Assembly: GCA_964588325.1 (NCBI GenBank)
Contig: CAZPOR010000003.1
Location: 186,001 to 250,000 of the forward strand
From: Thiovibrio sp964588325
GTDB lineage: Bacteria; Desulfobacterota; Desulfobulbia; Desulfobulbales; Desulfurivibrionaceae
Direction: 5' to 3'
DNA length: 64,000 bases
Numbering within the stretch: position 1 is the stretch's first letter; the number at the start of each line of letters is the position of its first letter. Below the pieces are notes generated by a model that did not search any database, was not told the origin of the DNA, and saw only the letters and a program-made list of their open reading frames with translations. Position numbers and translations under genes: made by a program. Below are positions 32,587-41,398 of the stretch, piece by piece.

Positions 32587-33672
32587 CTAGATTTCTTCGG
32601 AAAGCGCCATGACCATGGCGCCCTTGGCCGTGGTGTTGAGGGGGTCTTCGGCAATCCTGACCTCGGAGATGTCGATGGGCAGGTTGAAATCCTTCAACGC
32701 CTTCTCGAAGTGCTCTTTAAAGCCGGTGGGCAGGGCGGTGCCGCCTGCCAGCACGATGGGGATGGGCTTGGCGATTTTCGGAATCTTGTCGGAAGAGTGC
32801 AGCACGTCTTGCAGGCTGTGCAGCAGGGTGTGGATCAGGTCGTCGTAATAGATCTGCAGGGCGGTTTCAACCCGATTTTTCGGGGGCTTGGCCAGCCGGA
32901 AGGTATTTTCCTTGATGGTTTTGACCTTGGTGGCCGGTTCGCCCACCGAGATGCCGACCATCTGGTCGATGTAGTCGCCGCCTTTCTGGATGCTGTAGGT
33001 GATGACCGGCACGGAGAGATAGGCCAGGCAGATGTTGCACATGCCGCCGCCCATGCTGATGCCGATGCCGGTGAAGTTGTCTTCTGCCAGCTCTGCCATG
33101 ACCGTGGCCAGACCCTCGTTGATGGAGATGGGGTTGTAGCCCAGGGTGGCCAGGTACATCTTGATGATGGACTCGTGGTAGACCACGGACTGGCCGCTGT
33201 CAACCGGGGTGCCCGGCATGCTGAAGCAGATGACCTCGCCGGGGTTCTTGGGCCGCTTGATCAGGGTGCCGATGATGGCCTGGAGCACGTTGATCCCTTC
33301 GTCCTCACGGGCGGAGAGCAGACCTTTTTCCATGGTGCGCCGGGTGTTGGTGTTGAACATGTTGGCGAAGTTCTCGGCCGAATAGCCGAGGATGTAAAAC
33401 ATGTCTCCCTTTTCAAAAAAGGTCACCTCGTTGTCTACCAGGATTTTCTTGGTGAATTTTGAATAGGGGATGGTGAAGAATGCGTTGAGCTGCTTGATGG
33501 TGTGGATGTTCTTGCCCTTGTTCTGGGCCATGACGATATGGCTGGTGCCGATATCAAGGCCTACCGGGCCCTTGGGACGCTCGGCATCCTCGCCGGTCTC
33601 CTTTTCGCGGGAGACCACGGTTTTCTGCGATGCTTCAATGGCATTGTCAATGTTTCCCATTTCTTCCGTCAT
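32587..33672 (-). CDS. MreB/MamK-like bacterial actin homologue
   Basis: A 361-residue actin-superfamily protein. A charged 35-residue N-terminal extension precedes the phosphate-1 motif GLDIGTSH (residues 38-45). The phosphate-2 region reads GIGISMGGGMCNI, where MreB and MamK have an Asp-Ile-Gly-(Gly/Ala)-Gly-Thr-Thr type motif, so the key Asp appears to be Ser. The adenosine motif is AGGTALPTGF near residue 312. Overall it is closer to MreB/MamK than to FtsA, DnaK or ParM in what I can see. GGAGG lies eight bases before ATG 33672. It is not in a mreBCD context; neighbours are the pentapeptide-repeat gene (convergent) and hrpA (divergent). It could form filaments with slow or no hydrolysis (inference). 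Confidence 0.85.
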   Translation of the reverse strand: MTEEMGNIDNAIEASQKTVVSREKETGEDAERPKGPVGLDIGTSHIVMAQNKGKNIHTIKQLNAFFTIPYSKFTKKILVDNEVTFFEKGDMFYILGYSAENFANMFNTNTRRTMEKGLLSAREDEGINVLQAIIGTLIKRPKNPGEVICFSMPGTPVDSGQSVVYHESIIKMYLATLGYNPISINEGLATVMAELAEDNFTGIGISMGGGMCNICLAYLSVPVITYSIQKGGDYIDQMVGISVGEPATKVKTIKENTFRLAKPPKNRVETALQIYYDDLIHTLLHSLQDVLHSSDKIPKIAKPIPIVLAGGTALPTGFKEHFEKALKDFNLPIDISEVRIAEDPLNTTAKGAMVMALSEEI

Positions 33673-33779
33673 TCGTATGCTCCTCCTTGGTCCTCTCTTC
33701 CCCGCCTGAGAGCGGTGTGCCTGCCCCGTAGCCTGCCGCTTGCGCGCCGTCGATGTTTTTTCTGCCTGTTGTTGCGTTC

Positions 33780-33801
33780 TTTCCTGCGATTTTACAGGAA
33801 A
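33780..33801. repeat. 7-bp inverted repeat in the actin-like/hrpA spacer
   Basis: TTTCCTG (33780-33786) and CAGGAAA (33795-33801) form a perfect inverted repeat with an eight-base spacer. It lies in the 296-base divergent spacer between the actin-like gene and hrpA, about 108 bases upstream of the actin-like start. The AT-rich stretch that follows probably holds the promoters, but no clear box pair was found. Confidence 0.35.
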
Positions 33802-33968
33802 ATTGGTATTATTGTACTTATCTCACTGTAAAAATTCTACATTATTTTCGACCGGTTCAGTATTCTTCTTGAAGAAATTATAAAAAAATATCTTCCGCAT
33901 GGCGGATCAGAGGCGGAGCCGGTTGTGTTTTTTCCGGCCACCCTCTTGGGAGCAGGCTCTCCACACGC

Positions 33969-36900
33969 ATGGAACAGGAAAGGAACATTCAGTATCCGGC
34001 GGAGCTGCCCATCGTGGCGCACCGGCTGGAAATCATCGAAGCGATCCGCGCAAGCCAGGTGGTGGTGGTTGCAGGCGACACCGGATCCGGCAAGACCACC
34101 CAGTTGCCCAAGATGTGCCTTGAGGCCGGGCGCGGCAGGCAAAAAAAGATCGGCTGCACCCAGCCCAGGCGGATTGCGGCCATTACCGTGGCCGAGCGGG
34201 TTGCCGAGGAGCTGGGCGCGGATGGAGGCTTGGCCGGGTACAAGATCCGGTTCAAAGACCAGACCAGCCGGAATACCCGCCTCAAGTTCATGACCGACGG
34301 CATCCTGCTGGCCGAGGCGCACCACGACCGGAATCTTTCCGCCTACGATACCATCATCATCGACGAGGCCCACGAGCGGAGCCTCAATATCGATTTTCTC
34401 CTCGGCCTGCTGAAGCAGCTTCTTGCCCGCCGCCCGGATCTCACCCTGCTGATCACCTCGGCCACCATCGATACGGCCCGGTTTGCCAAGCATTTCGGCA
34501 ATGCCCCGGTGATCGAGGTGTCTGGGAGGACCTATCCGGTGGAGGTCCGCTACCAGCCCCTGGACCCGGGCAAGGAGGAGGAAGGAGAGCAGAGCTATGT
34601 GGATCAGGCGGTGGAAGCGGTCTGCGCCTTGCACCAGCATGAAGGGGAGGGGGATATCCTGGTCTTCATGCCCACCGAGCGGGATATCCTGGAAACCGTG
34701 GAATCGCTGCAGGCCAAGCTTGGCCGGCGCCACGCCGCGCCCGTGGTGCTGCCCCTGTTCGGCAGGCTCTCCCCTGGCGACCAGAAGAAGATCTTCCAGC
34801 CGGTAAAAGGGCAGAAGATCGTGGTGGCCACCAATGTGGCCGAAACCTCCATCACGGTCCCCGGCATCCGCTATGTGGTGGATACCGGTCTGGCCCGCAT
34901 GGCGAGCTACAATGTCCGGGCCCGGACCAGCAAGCTGCCCATCGTTGCTGTTTCCCGGGCGAGTTGCGATCAGCGCAAGGGCCGCTGCGGCCGGGTGGGG
35001 CCGGGGGTCTGCGTCCGTCTCTTTGCCGAGGAGGAGTATCGCAACCGGCCGGAATACACGCAACCCGAGATCCTGCGCACCAACCTGGCCGAGGTCATCC
35101 TGCGGATGATCAGCCTCAAGCTGGGTGAGCCGGCCAGATTTCCATTTCTCGATCCGCCTTCGGGCCGGGCCATCCAGGACGGCTATGGACTGCTCACCGA
35201 GCTTGGCGCCCTGGACCGCCAGCACCGCCTTACCGCGCACGGCAGGCTCATGGCCCGTCTGCCTCTGGACCCGAGGATCTCCCGGATGATCATCGAGGCC
35301 CGGGACCACAACGCTTTGCGGGAGGTGACCATTATCGCCGCGGGGTTGAGTATCCAGGACCCGCGGGTCCGGCCCGCGGACAAGGAGGCGGCGGCGGATG
35401 CGGCCCATGCCCGCTTTGCCAAGGCTCCTTCGGATTTTCTCTTCTTTCTTGCCCTCTGGGACGGGTATCATGCTACTTTTGACAAACTGCACTCCCTTTC
35501 CCGGATGCGCAAGTTCTGCGTGAGCCACTATCTTTCCTTCCTGCGGATGCGGGAGTGGCGCGATATCCACGAACAGATCAGCCAAGTGCTTGGCGAGGAG
35601 CCCGGCTTTGTGATGAACACCCAGCCCGCCTCGCCGGAGGCCATCCACCGGGCGATCCTGAGCGGCAACCTTAGGAATATCGCGGTGAAGAAGGAAAAGA
35701 ATCTCTACCAGGCCGCGGGAGGCAGGGAAGTCATGATCTTTCCCGGTTCCAACCAATACGGCAAGACCGGGGACTGGCTCATGGCCGCCGAAATGGTGGA
35801 GACCTCGCGGCTCTACGCCCGCACCGTGGCCGAAATCAATCCCGAGTGGATCGAGCCCCTGGCCGGGGAACTGTGCCGCTCGTCGTATTCCGAACCCCAT
35901 TGGGAAAAGGGGCGGGGGCAGGTGGTCGCCTTTGCCAAGGTTAGTCTCTTCGGGCTGGTTATCGTGCCGAGGCGCAAGGTCAACTACGGCCTGATCAAGC
36001 CGGAGGAAGCGCGGCAGATCTTTATCCTGTCCGCCCTGGTCGAGGGGGAGCTGAAGGGGGAGTACCCCTTTCTCGTGGCGAACATCACGCTGATCACCCA
36101 GCTTCAGGAGATGGAAGACCGGCTGCGGTTGCGCACCATCATGGTGGATGATCAGGCCCTTTTTGACTTTTACGAGGAACGCCTCGGTCCGGAGGTCCGC
36201 GATCAGCGAAGCCTGAATCAGTGGCTGAAAAATCCAGGCGCTCAAGCACTCCTTGTTATGACCGCCGATGATGTCCGGAGGCAATTGCCCGAAGCTGCGG
36301 CTCTGGAGCAGTTCCCTGTAACCTTGCCCGCAGGCGAGTGTGAGCTCGCGCTTTCTTACCGCTTTGCCCCCGGGGAGGAGGACGACGGGGTGACGGCCCG
36401 GATTCCCCTCAGCCTGGCGCCGCATCTGCGCGCTGATCTTTTTGAGTGGCTGGTGCCTGGCATGCTGGCGGAAAAAGTGGTTTTCCTGCTCAAGGGGCTG
36501 CCCAAGGGGCTGCGCAAACAACTGGTGCCCATTCCCCAGACCGCGGCGGAGATTGTCCGGGATTTGCCTTTTGGCCGGGGCTCTTTGTACCGGGCCTTGG
36601 AACAGGTGATCGCCGACTCTTTCAAGCTGCGCATTGCCGCCCGGGACTGGCCCCTGGCCGATCTGCCGCCCCACCTCAGATTCCGCTTCTGCCTGCTGGA
36701 TGGGCAGGGGAAGATCGTCAGCGCGACCAGGGAGTTGAGCGCCTTGAAAAGCGGGGCAACGGGGCAGACCCAGGCATTTGGTTCCGGGCAAATGGCCGGG
36801 CTGAAGGCGCGTTGGGAACAAAAAAATCTCACTCCGGCCCAGTTGGGCCAGACGCCGGCATCCCTGCCGGTTCCAGGGGTTAACGGGACATTACAGGGCT

Positions 36901-37715
36901 ATGTTTATCCCGGGCTGTGTTATGATGACCAAGAGGGTTTGGGGCAGCGTCTTTTTGTTCAGGAAAACGAAGCGCGGCAAAGCACCAGGCTGGCGCTGCT
37001 GTCTTTGTATTCCAAGGAGTTTGCGCTCCAGTTCAAATCCTTGCGCAAGGATCTGGCTATTCCTCGCTCGCATTGGGCGTTGTATGAAGGATTGGGCACC
37101 CACGAGCAGATCAATCATGATGTCTGGAATTTTGTTGTGTATACGGTGTTTGACATTCGTGACGGCCTGCCGCCCTCTGCCGGGCAATTCGCCGCCAAGA
37201 GCGAAGAGGTCCGGCGACAGGGGCTTTCCCTCCTCTGCAGGGAAATCTTTGCGGCGGTTGAGCAGGTATTGCAGGAGCGGCGAACAACCCTGGACGCGAT
37301 TGCCAGGCTTTCCGGCAAGGGCGGTTCCGCACGCGGAGAGGAGGCACGGATTGCCGACTACCGTGGGCAAGTGTCGAGGATTGTGCCTGCTGATTTTTTG
37401 CAGAAAACGCTCCTTTCCCGGCTGCCGGCCATGTGCCGGTATTTGAAAGCCCTGCGTATCCGGCTTGAGCGGGCTCGGGTTTCTCCGGGCAAGGATGCGC
37501 TCAAGGCCCAGCAGGTGGCAATCCATGAGGAACGTTATGCCAGGGCCGCCGCCGGCAAGGATCTCTCCGGCGCCCTGCCGGAACTGCTGCGGGAATACAA
37601 AGAGATGATTGAGGAGTTCAAGGTTTCCCTGTTTGCCCAGGAGCTGGGGACGGCCTTGCCGGTTTCCGCCAAGCGTCTTGACAAGAAATGGCAGGAGATT
37701 GATCAGCTCTGTTGA
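33969..37715 (+). CDS. hrpA: HrpA-type DEAH-box ATP-dependent RNA helicase
   Basis: A 1248-residue cytoplasmic helicase. Walker A is GDTGSGKTTQ near residue 37, the DEAH box is IIIDEAHERS, followed by SATID, and helicase C motifs TNVAETSITVPGI and QRKGRCGRVGPGVC. The long C-terminal part (winged-helix/ratchet, OB-fold and the DUF3418-like region) matches bacterial HrpA of about 1300 residues, which resolves stalled ribosomes and mRNA structure. ATG 33969 starts just upstream of the first conserved segment (ELPIVAHRLEIIEAI); the ribosome-binding site is weak. The following 131 bases to the GGDEF gene show no clear terminator. Confidence 0.95.
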   Translation: MEQERNIQYPAELPIVAHRLEIIEAIRASQVVVVAGDTGSGKTTQLPKMCLEAGRGRQKKIGCTQPRRIAAITVAERVAEELGADGGLAGYKIRFKDQTSRNTRLKFMTDGILLAEAHHDRNLSAYDTIIIDEAHERSLNIDFLLGLLKQLLARRPDLTLLITSATIDTARFAKHFGNAPVIEVSGRTYPVEVRYQPLDPGKEEEGEQSYVDQAVEAVCALHQHEGEGDILVFMPTERDILETVESLQAKLGRRHAAPVVLPLFGRLSPGDQKKIFQPVKGQKIVVATNVAETSITVPGIRYVVDTGLARMASYNVRARTSKLPIVAVSRASCDQRKGRCGRVGPGVCVRLFAEEEYRNRPEYTQPEILRTNLAEVILRMISLKLGEPARFPFLDPPSGRAIQDGYGLLTELGALDRQHRLTAHGRLMARLPLDPRISRMIIEARDHNALREVTIIAAGLSIQDPRVRPADKEAAADAAHARFAKAPSDFLFFLALWDGYHATFDKLHSLSRMRKFCVSHYLSFLRMREWRDIHEQISQVLGEEPGFVMNTQPASPEAIHRAILSGNLRNIAVKKEKNLYQAAGGREVMIFPGSNQYGKTGDWLMAAEMVETSRLYARTVAEINPEWIEPLAGELCRSSYSEPHWEKGRGQVVAFAKVSLFGLVIVPRRKVNYGLIKPEEARQIFILSALVEGELKGEYPFLVANITLITQLQEMEDRLRLRTIMVDDQALFDFYEERLGPEVRDQRSLNQWLKNPGAQALLVMTADDVRRQLPEAAALEQFPVTLPAGECELALSYRFAPGEEDDGVTARIPLSLAPHLRADLFEWLVPGMLAEKVVFLLKGLPKGLRKQLVPIPQTAAEIVRDLPFGRGSLYRALEQVIADSFKLRIAARDWPLADLPPHLRFRFCLLDGQGKIVSATRELSALKSGATGQTQAFGSGQMAGLKARWEQKNLTPAQLGQTPASLPVPGVNGTLQGYVYPGLCYDDQEGLGQRLFVQENEARQSTRLALLSLYSKEFALQFKSLRKDLAIPRSHWALYEGLGTHEQINHDVWNFVVYTVFDIRDGLPPSAGQFAAKSEEVRRQGLSLLCREIFAAVEQVLQERRTTLDAIARLSGKGGSARGEEARIADYRGQVSRIVPADFLQKTLLSRLPAMCRYLKALRIRLERARVSPGKDALKAQQVAIHEERYARAAAGKDLSGALPELLREYKEMIEEFKVSLFAQELGTALPVSAKRLDKKWQEIDQLC

Positions 37716-37846
37716 CGACTCACTGCTACATACTTCTCTGTATTTTTTGGGGCAGAGTATTTTGGGTGTGAAAAAAAATCGTTTTATTGCTAGGTTACGA
37801 AATCGTTTGGTCGAGATGTACACCCTGTCAGGATAAGCCGCCATTC

Positions 37847-39583
37847 ATGGAAAAAACGGATTTTTTCTCACCGGATACGGAGATTCAAGAACTTCTCCAT
37901 GCTGTGCAAACAGGGGTTCTGCTTTGCAGTGGAGCATGTTCGGTTGCCTTTGCCAACAGCGTTGCCCAGGATTTTTTTAACCGGGCCGGGCTGGATGCGA
38001 TCGGACAGCCGTGCCATAAGGCATTGTTTGGCAGCGAGACGCGGTGCGAAGGGTGTCCGGTCGAGAGAGCCGACCTTGAGGGCAAGCGCCAGGCGGTTAC
38101 TCTCAAGGCGCACGAGGGCGACATCTACCTGAAGATATTCTGCCAGATCTGGCAGGGGCACTGTCTGCTCACACTCCACGATGTTTCCCAGGAAATCAGC
38201 CTTCTCAGGCGCAGCGATTTTGATCGCAAGGAATTGCAGGCCAAGAACATCCTCCTCGAACGCCGGCGGCGGTTGAATCAGGAAGAGCAGCAGTTTCTCA
38301 CCCAGATCATGGACAACCTTCCGGAAGCCCTGCTCGCCGTGGACGAGAATTTTTTGGTGCAGCGGCAGAACAAGGCGGTTCTTGACCTGTTTCCCCGGCA
38401 AATGGGCGCCCATTGCCATGCTCTGTTCGGCAACAGCGCTCCCTGTCCTGACTGCCCAGCCCAGCGCGGTTTCAGCGAGGCCAACGGCCAGAAAAAAAGC
38501 CACGAAACAGGGGGGCGGGTCTACACGGAAATATTTTCCGTTGCCCCCAACGGCAAAGGCGGGCTGCTTCTGTTCCGGGACATTACCCGCCAGGTCGAGT
38601 TGATTGGTCAGATTCGCGGACAGCGGGAAGAGATCGCAAGCAAGAACAAAGTGCTCTCTCTTCTCGTCGATTTCGGTATCTACATGCAGAAGGAGGCCGG
38701 AATCAAAGAGGTGGCCGGATATTTTCTCGACGCGATCCTGCCGGATCTTCATGCCGGTGCGGCCGGGCTTATAATCAACGACATCCGGGCGGGAAATATC
38801 TGGCTTTCCCATCAGAGTGGAATGACCACCGAAGAGTGGAAGACCGTGACCAAGGCGTGCATGTCTCGCGACCTGCACCGATTCAAGTCAGACGGGCTTC
38901 TTGCCGATACGGTTCTTCCTTGGCCGAACAGCACGCAGATTCCCCTTATGGGAGCCCAGGGGCAGAGGGTGGGGCTGGTGTTGCTGGAAGGAAGCATCAA
39001 CCAAGAGGCGCTGGGTATTCTCCGCCTGGTCACCGAACCGCTGGGCGCCTATTTTCAGAACCAGCTCCTGCTTCGGCAGCTTGAGGAAAAGGCGAACAAG
39101 GATGCCCTGACCGGCCTCTTCAACCGCGGCTATCTGGCCCAGTCCCTGGAAGAGGAGCAGGACAAGTTTCAGGGATACGGAGTCCATCATGCCTTGGTGC
39201 TTGGGGATGTCAACCAGTTGAAAAAAATCAATGATCAATACGGCCATGAAACCGGGGACCGGCTGATCGTGGCGGTTGCCGAGGCCCTGCGGAGCACCCT
39301 GCGCAATACCGATATCGCGGCGCGGACCGGCGGTGATGAGTTCATTGTTTTGCTCACCAACAGCACGGACGAGGACGCGGGGTATTTTATCGAACGGCTG
39401 CAAACCCAGGTTTTTTCCAGCCTCACCATTCCCTTGCCGGACGGGAGCGAATTTCCGGTCACGGTCAGCCTGGGAAAGGCCGCCACGGACAAACATCCTC
39501 CCGAAGCCCTGGCCAAGGAGGCCGACAGGCAAATGTATGCCGCCAAAGAACGGTTTTATGCCACGGCTTCCCGTTACCGTTAG
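37847..39583 (+). CDS. diguanylate cyclase with two cysteine-cluster PAS domains and a GAF-like domain
   Basis: A 578-residue cytoplasmic protein predicted to make cyclic di-GMP. Two PAS-like domains each carry a Cys-rich loop: PCHKALFGSETRCEGCP and HCHALFGNSAPCPDCP (C-H...C-x2-CP). A helical linker and a GAF-like region (about 285-415) follow. The GGDEF domain has the active-site GGDEF intact at residues 495-499 and the inhibitory I-site RxxD as RNTD five residues upstream. The PAS cysteines could bind a metal, iron-sulfur cluster or haem and make the enzyme redox-responsive (inference). No EAL domain. ATG 37847 is preceded by AGGAT at longish spacing; the frame is open another 20 codons upstream. 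Confidence 0.9.
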   Translation: MEKTDFFSPDTEIQELLHAVQTGVLLCSGACSVAFANSVAQDFFNRAGLDAIGQPCHKALFGSETRCEGCPVERADLEGKRQAVTLKAHEGDIYLKIFCQIWQGHCLLTLHDVSQEISLLRRSDFDRKELQAKNILLERRRRLNQEEQQFLTQIMDNLPEALLAVDENFLVQRQNKAVLDLFPRQMGAHCHALFGNSAPCPDCPAQRGFSEANGQKKSHETGGRVYTEIFSVAPNGKGGLLLFRDITRQVELIGQIRGQREEIASKNKVLSLLVDFGIYMQKEAGIKEVAGYFLDAILPDLHAGAAGLIINDIRAGNIWLSHQSGMTTEEWKTVTKACMSRDLHRFKSDGLLADTVLPWPNSTQIPLMGAQGQRVGLVLLEGSINQEALGILRLVTEPLGAYFQNQLLLRQLEEKANKDALTGLFNRGYLAQSLEEEQDKFQGYGVHHALVLGDVNQLKKINDQYGHETGDRLIVAVAEALRSTLRNTDIAARTGGDEFIVLLTNSTDEDAGYFIERLQTQVFSSLTIPLPDGSEFPVTVSLGKAATDKHPPEALAKEADRQMYAAKERFYATASRYR

Positions 39584-39771
39584 GCTGCTGCCGCTGAAGG
39601 GGGATTGTGTGGTGGTTTTTGTGAAAAATCAACCATTTCAGTTGCTTTTTCCGTGATCTTTCGGTAGGGTTTTAGTGTTAAATTGTCGAGCAAGAAGCAA
39701 AAAGCCCTTGGCCGCTCAGGGAGTTGCCTTGAACGCATCATGGGAAGATCAGTCAGCACACAGGGAACAAC

Positions 39772-40407
39772 ATGGCAAAGGTCAATAATTCACACTTGGA
39801 AAAAAGCATCGCCTCCCTGGTCGAGATCACCGATTCTTTTTTGCGGGGCGATTACAAGGGAGATATACCGGAGGTTGACGCCGAGGGTGTGCTTTCGATG
39901 TTGACCAAGAGAATCAACACCATGCTGGTCAACATGAAAACCGTGCAGGTTCCCTTGGCCAGCGCGGGTGAGCAGGCGCCTTTCGTGCTGAGCCATGCCC
40001 TGGATGTGGTGCAGCTCATGGAGCAATCCACCAGTGCGGTTCTTGATAAATCCGACAGGATTATCCTGCAGATCGAAGAGCTGGAGAACCTGTTCCGCCA
40101 GACAGGCGGGAATGACGCCAAGGCCAAAGCGGTCATAACTGAAATGAAGGCCGCCATGTATGATATCATTGCGTCCCAATCGTATCAGGACGTTGCCCGG
40201 CAGAAGATGGAGAAAATCATCGTTGATCTCAACCAGATCCGTGACTGGCTCCTTGAAGTTCTGGTCATTCTCAACATCAAGAAAGACGGATCCCTGGAAA
40301 ACGTGCAGAAAAAGAAGGAATTGTTGCGGGGGGTTCATGCCCCCAGCGCGCCTTCCTCCTTGAAGCAGGATCTGGTTGATGATCTTCTGGCCGAGTTTGG
40401 CTTCTGA
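39772..40407 (+). CDS. cheZ: CheZ-like protein phosphatase
   Basis: A 211-residue helical protein. The segment SQSYQDVARQKMEKI corresponds to CheZ's catalytic helix (AQDFQDLTGQ in E. coli), keeping both the Asp and the Gln that position water for CheY-P hydrolysis. The C-terminus KQDLVDDLLAEFGF closely resembles the CheY-binding tail of CheZ (VDDLLDSLGF). The long antiparallel helices in between fit the CheZ hairpin. It therefore probably dephosphorylates a CheY-like receiver. No chemotaxis genes (cheA, cheW, cheY cluster) are adjacent, although single-receiver proteins occur at 60.2 kb. ATG 39772 is 188 bases after the GGDEF gene. Confidence 0.82.
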   Translation: MAKVNNSHLEKSIASLVEITDSFLRGDYKGDIPEVDAEGVLSMLTKRINTMLVNMKTVQVPLASAGEQAPFVLSHALDVVQLMEQSTSAVLDKSDRIILQIEELENLFRQTGGNDAKAKAVITEMKAAMYDIIASQSYQDVARQKMEKIIVDLNQIRDWLLEVLVILNIKKDGSLENVQKKKELLRGVHAPSAPSSLKQDLVDDLLAEFGF

Positions 40408-40725
40408 ATCTGGAACTGTTTTGCAGCACCATCTTCTTTGCCTTAGGTTTTCTCGCCGCCTCTGCCCGCATCTGCCATTATCCGAAGACCCTGCGTATCC
40501 GGACGAACCTGGCTTTCCCCACCACGAACGCACTCAAAGCGAAGCAAGCCGGCAGCCGTTAGGGGTGCTATCCCCAGGCCATGGACGGAGAAAGATCTCC
40601 GCAGACTTCTGGGAACTTCCGCGGGAATATCGGGAGATTGAGCCGCTGCAAGGTTGCTCCAGGAATGCCTCTCGCACCGGGGCAGATTGATCTCCCCGGA
40701 ATTGTGCATTAGTTTTCCTTGCATG
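40408..40725. other. 318-base spacer without a recognisable gene
   Basis: Between the CheZ-like gene and the toxin-antitoxin operator I see no supported gene. There is a 6-bp inverted repeat CCGGGG/CCCCGG near 40676-40700 without a T-run. Possibly the left edge of a small acquired island. Confidence 0.4.
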
Positions 40726-40759
40726 TGTATTATGACCATGATACTGTGGTCATAATACA
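40726..40759. promoter_or_regulatory. 13-bp palindromic operator of the toxin-antitoxin operon
   Basis: TGTATTATGACCA (40726-40738) and TGGTCATAATACA (40747-40759) are exact reverse complements with an eight-base spacer, ending 13 bases before the antitoxin ATG. TATTAT within the left arm and CATAAT within the right arm are possible -10 boxes. The position and symmetry fit autorepression by the antitoxin or the antitoxin-toxin complex. Confidence 0.75.
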
Positions 40760-40772
40760 AGAGAGGTGATCC

Positions 40773-41006
40773 ATGCCGCAAGCCGTGTCAAAATCCCAGT
40801 TCAAGCCCCATTCGTTGGAGTATTTCCGCAAGATCGAGCAAACCGGCGAGGAGTTGATCATAACCGACCATGGCCGCCCGGTCCTCAAGGTTGTCCCTTT
40901 TGTCGAGGATCTGGAGGAGTGTTTCCGGGGTCTGCGCAATACCGTGCTGAAATATGACGCTCCTCTGGAGCCGGTAGGTGGTGAGGATTGGGAGGCACTG
41001 AAGTGA
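40773..41006 (+). CDS. Phd/YefM-type antitoxin
   Basis: A 77-residue protein: SKSQFKPHSLEYFRKIEQTGEELIITDHGRPVLKVVPF is typical of the Phd/YefM DNA-binding fold with its 'ITxxGxPVAxLxP'-like strand, and the acidic C-terminal part would wrap the toxin. AGAGAGG lies six bases before ATG 40773. The stop codon overlaps the toxin's GTG start by three bases (GTGA), so the pair is translationally coupled. The palindrome immediately upstream supports autoregulation. Confidence 0.88.
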   Translation: MPQAVSKSQFKPHSLEYFRKIEQTGEELIITDHGRPVLKVVPFVEDLEECFRGLRNTVLKYDAPLEPVGGEDWEALK

Positions 41007-41398
41007 TCGTCCTTGATACGCACGTTCTGCTCTGGTGGGTTAATGGTTCGACAACCCTGAGCAAACCGGCAAAAAAGGCGATTGATGGTGCGGTAACCTC
41101 AAGATCGCTCCATGTCTCCTGCATCAGTTCCTGGGAGATAGCCATGCTGGTGGAGCGGGGCCGTTTGCGGCTGGCCGTGGATGTGCGCGACTGGCTCTAC
41201 CGTTGCGAAGCCTTGCCGTTTCTTGCCTTCGTCCCGGTGAGCAACGCCATTGCCGTCGAATCCGTTCGGCTGCCAGACTTCCCGCACGCCGACCCAGCCG
41301 ACCGGATCATCGCGGCCACCGCCTTGTCACTGGGAGCGGCGCTGGTGACCAAGGATGATAAGCTGCGAAATTATCCCCATCTCAAGACGGTTTGGTAA
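41003..41398 (+). CDS. PIN-domain toxin, VapC type
   Basis: A 131-residue PIN-domain ribonuclease candidate starting at GTG 41003. The N-terminal strand VIVLDTHVLLWW has the first catalytic Asp (Asp5); CISSWEIAMLVERGRL has the conserved Glu; HADPADRIIAATAL has the third acidic cluster; and VTKDDKL the fourth. VapC toxins cleave tRNA or rRNA and are neutralised by the upstream antitoxin. A Phd-like antitoxin with a PIN toxin of the DTHxLLW type is a common pairing. The target RNA cannot be told from sequence. Confidence 0.92.
   Translation: MIVLDTHVLLWWVNGSTTLSKPAKKAIDGAVTSRSLHVSCISSWEIAMLVERGRLRLAVDVRDWLYRCEALPFLAFVPVSNAIAVESVRLPDFPHADPADRIIAATALSLGAALVTKDDKLRNYPHLKTVW

Noticed and set aside
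33837..36821. Very long (994-residue) minus-strand reading frame opposite hrpA
   Set aside because: It is antisense to clear HrpA helicase motifs, has a composition rich in Gly, His, Pro and Arg typical of shadow frames in GC-rich DNA, and no recognisable domain.
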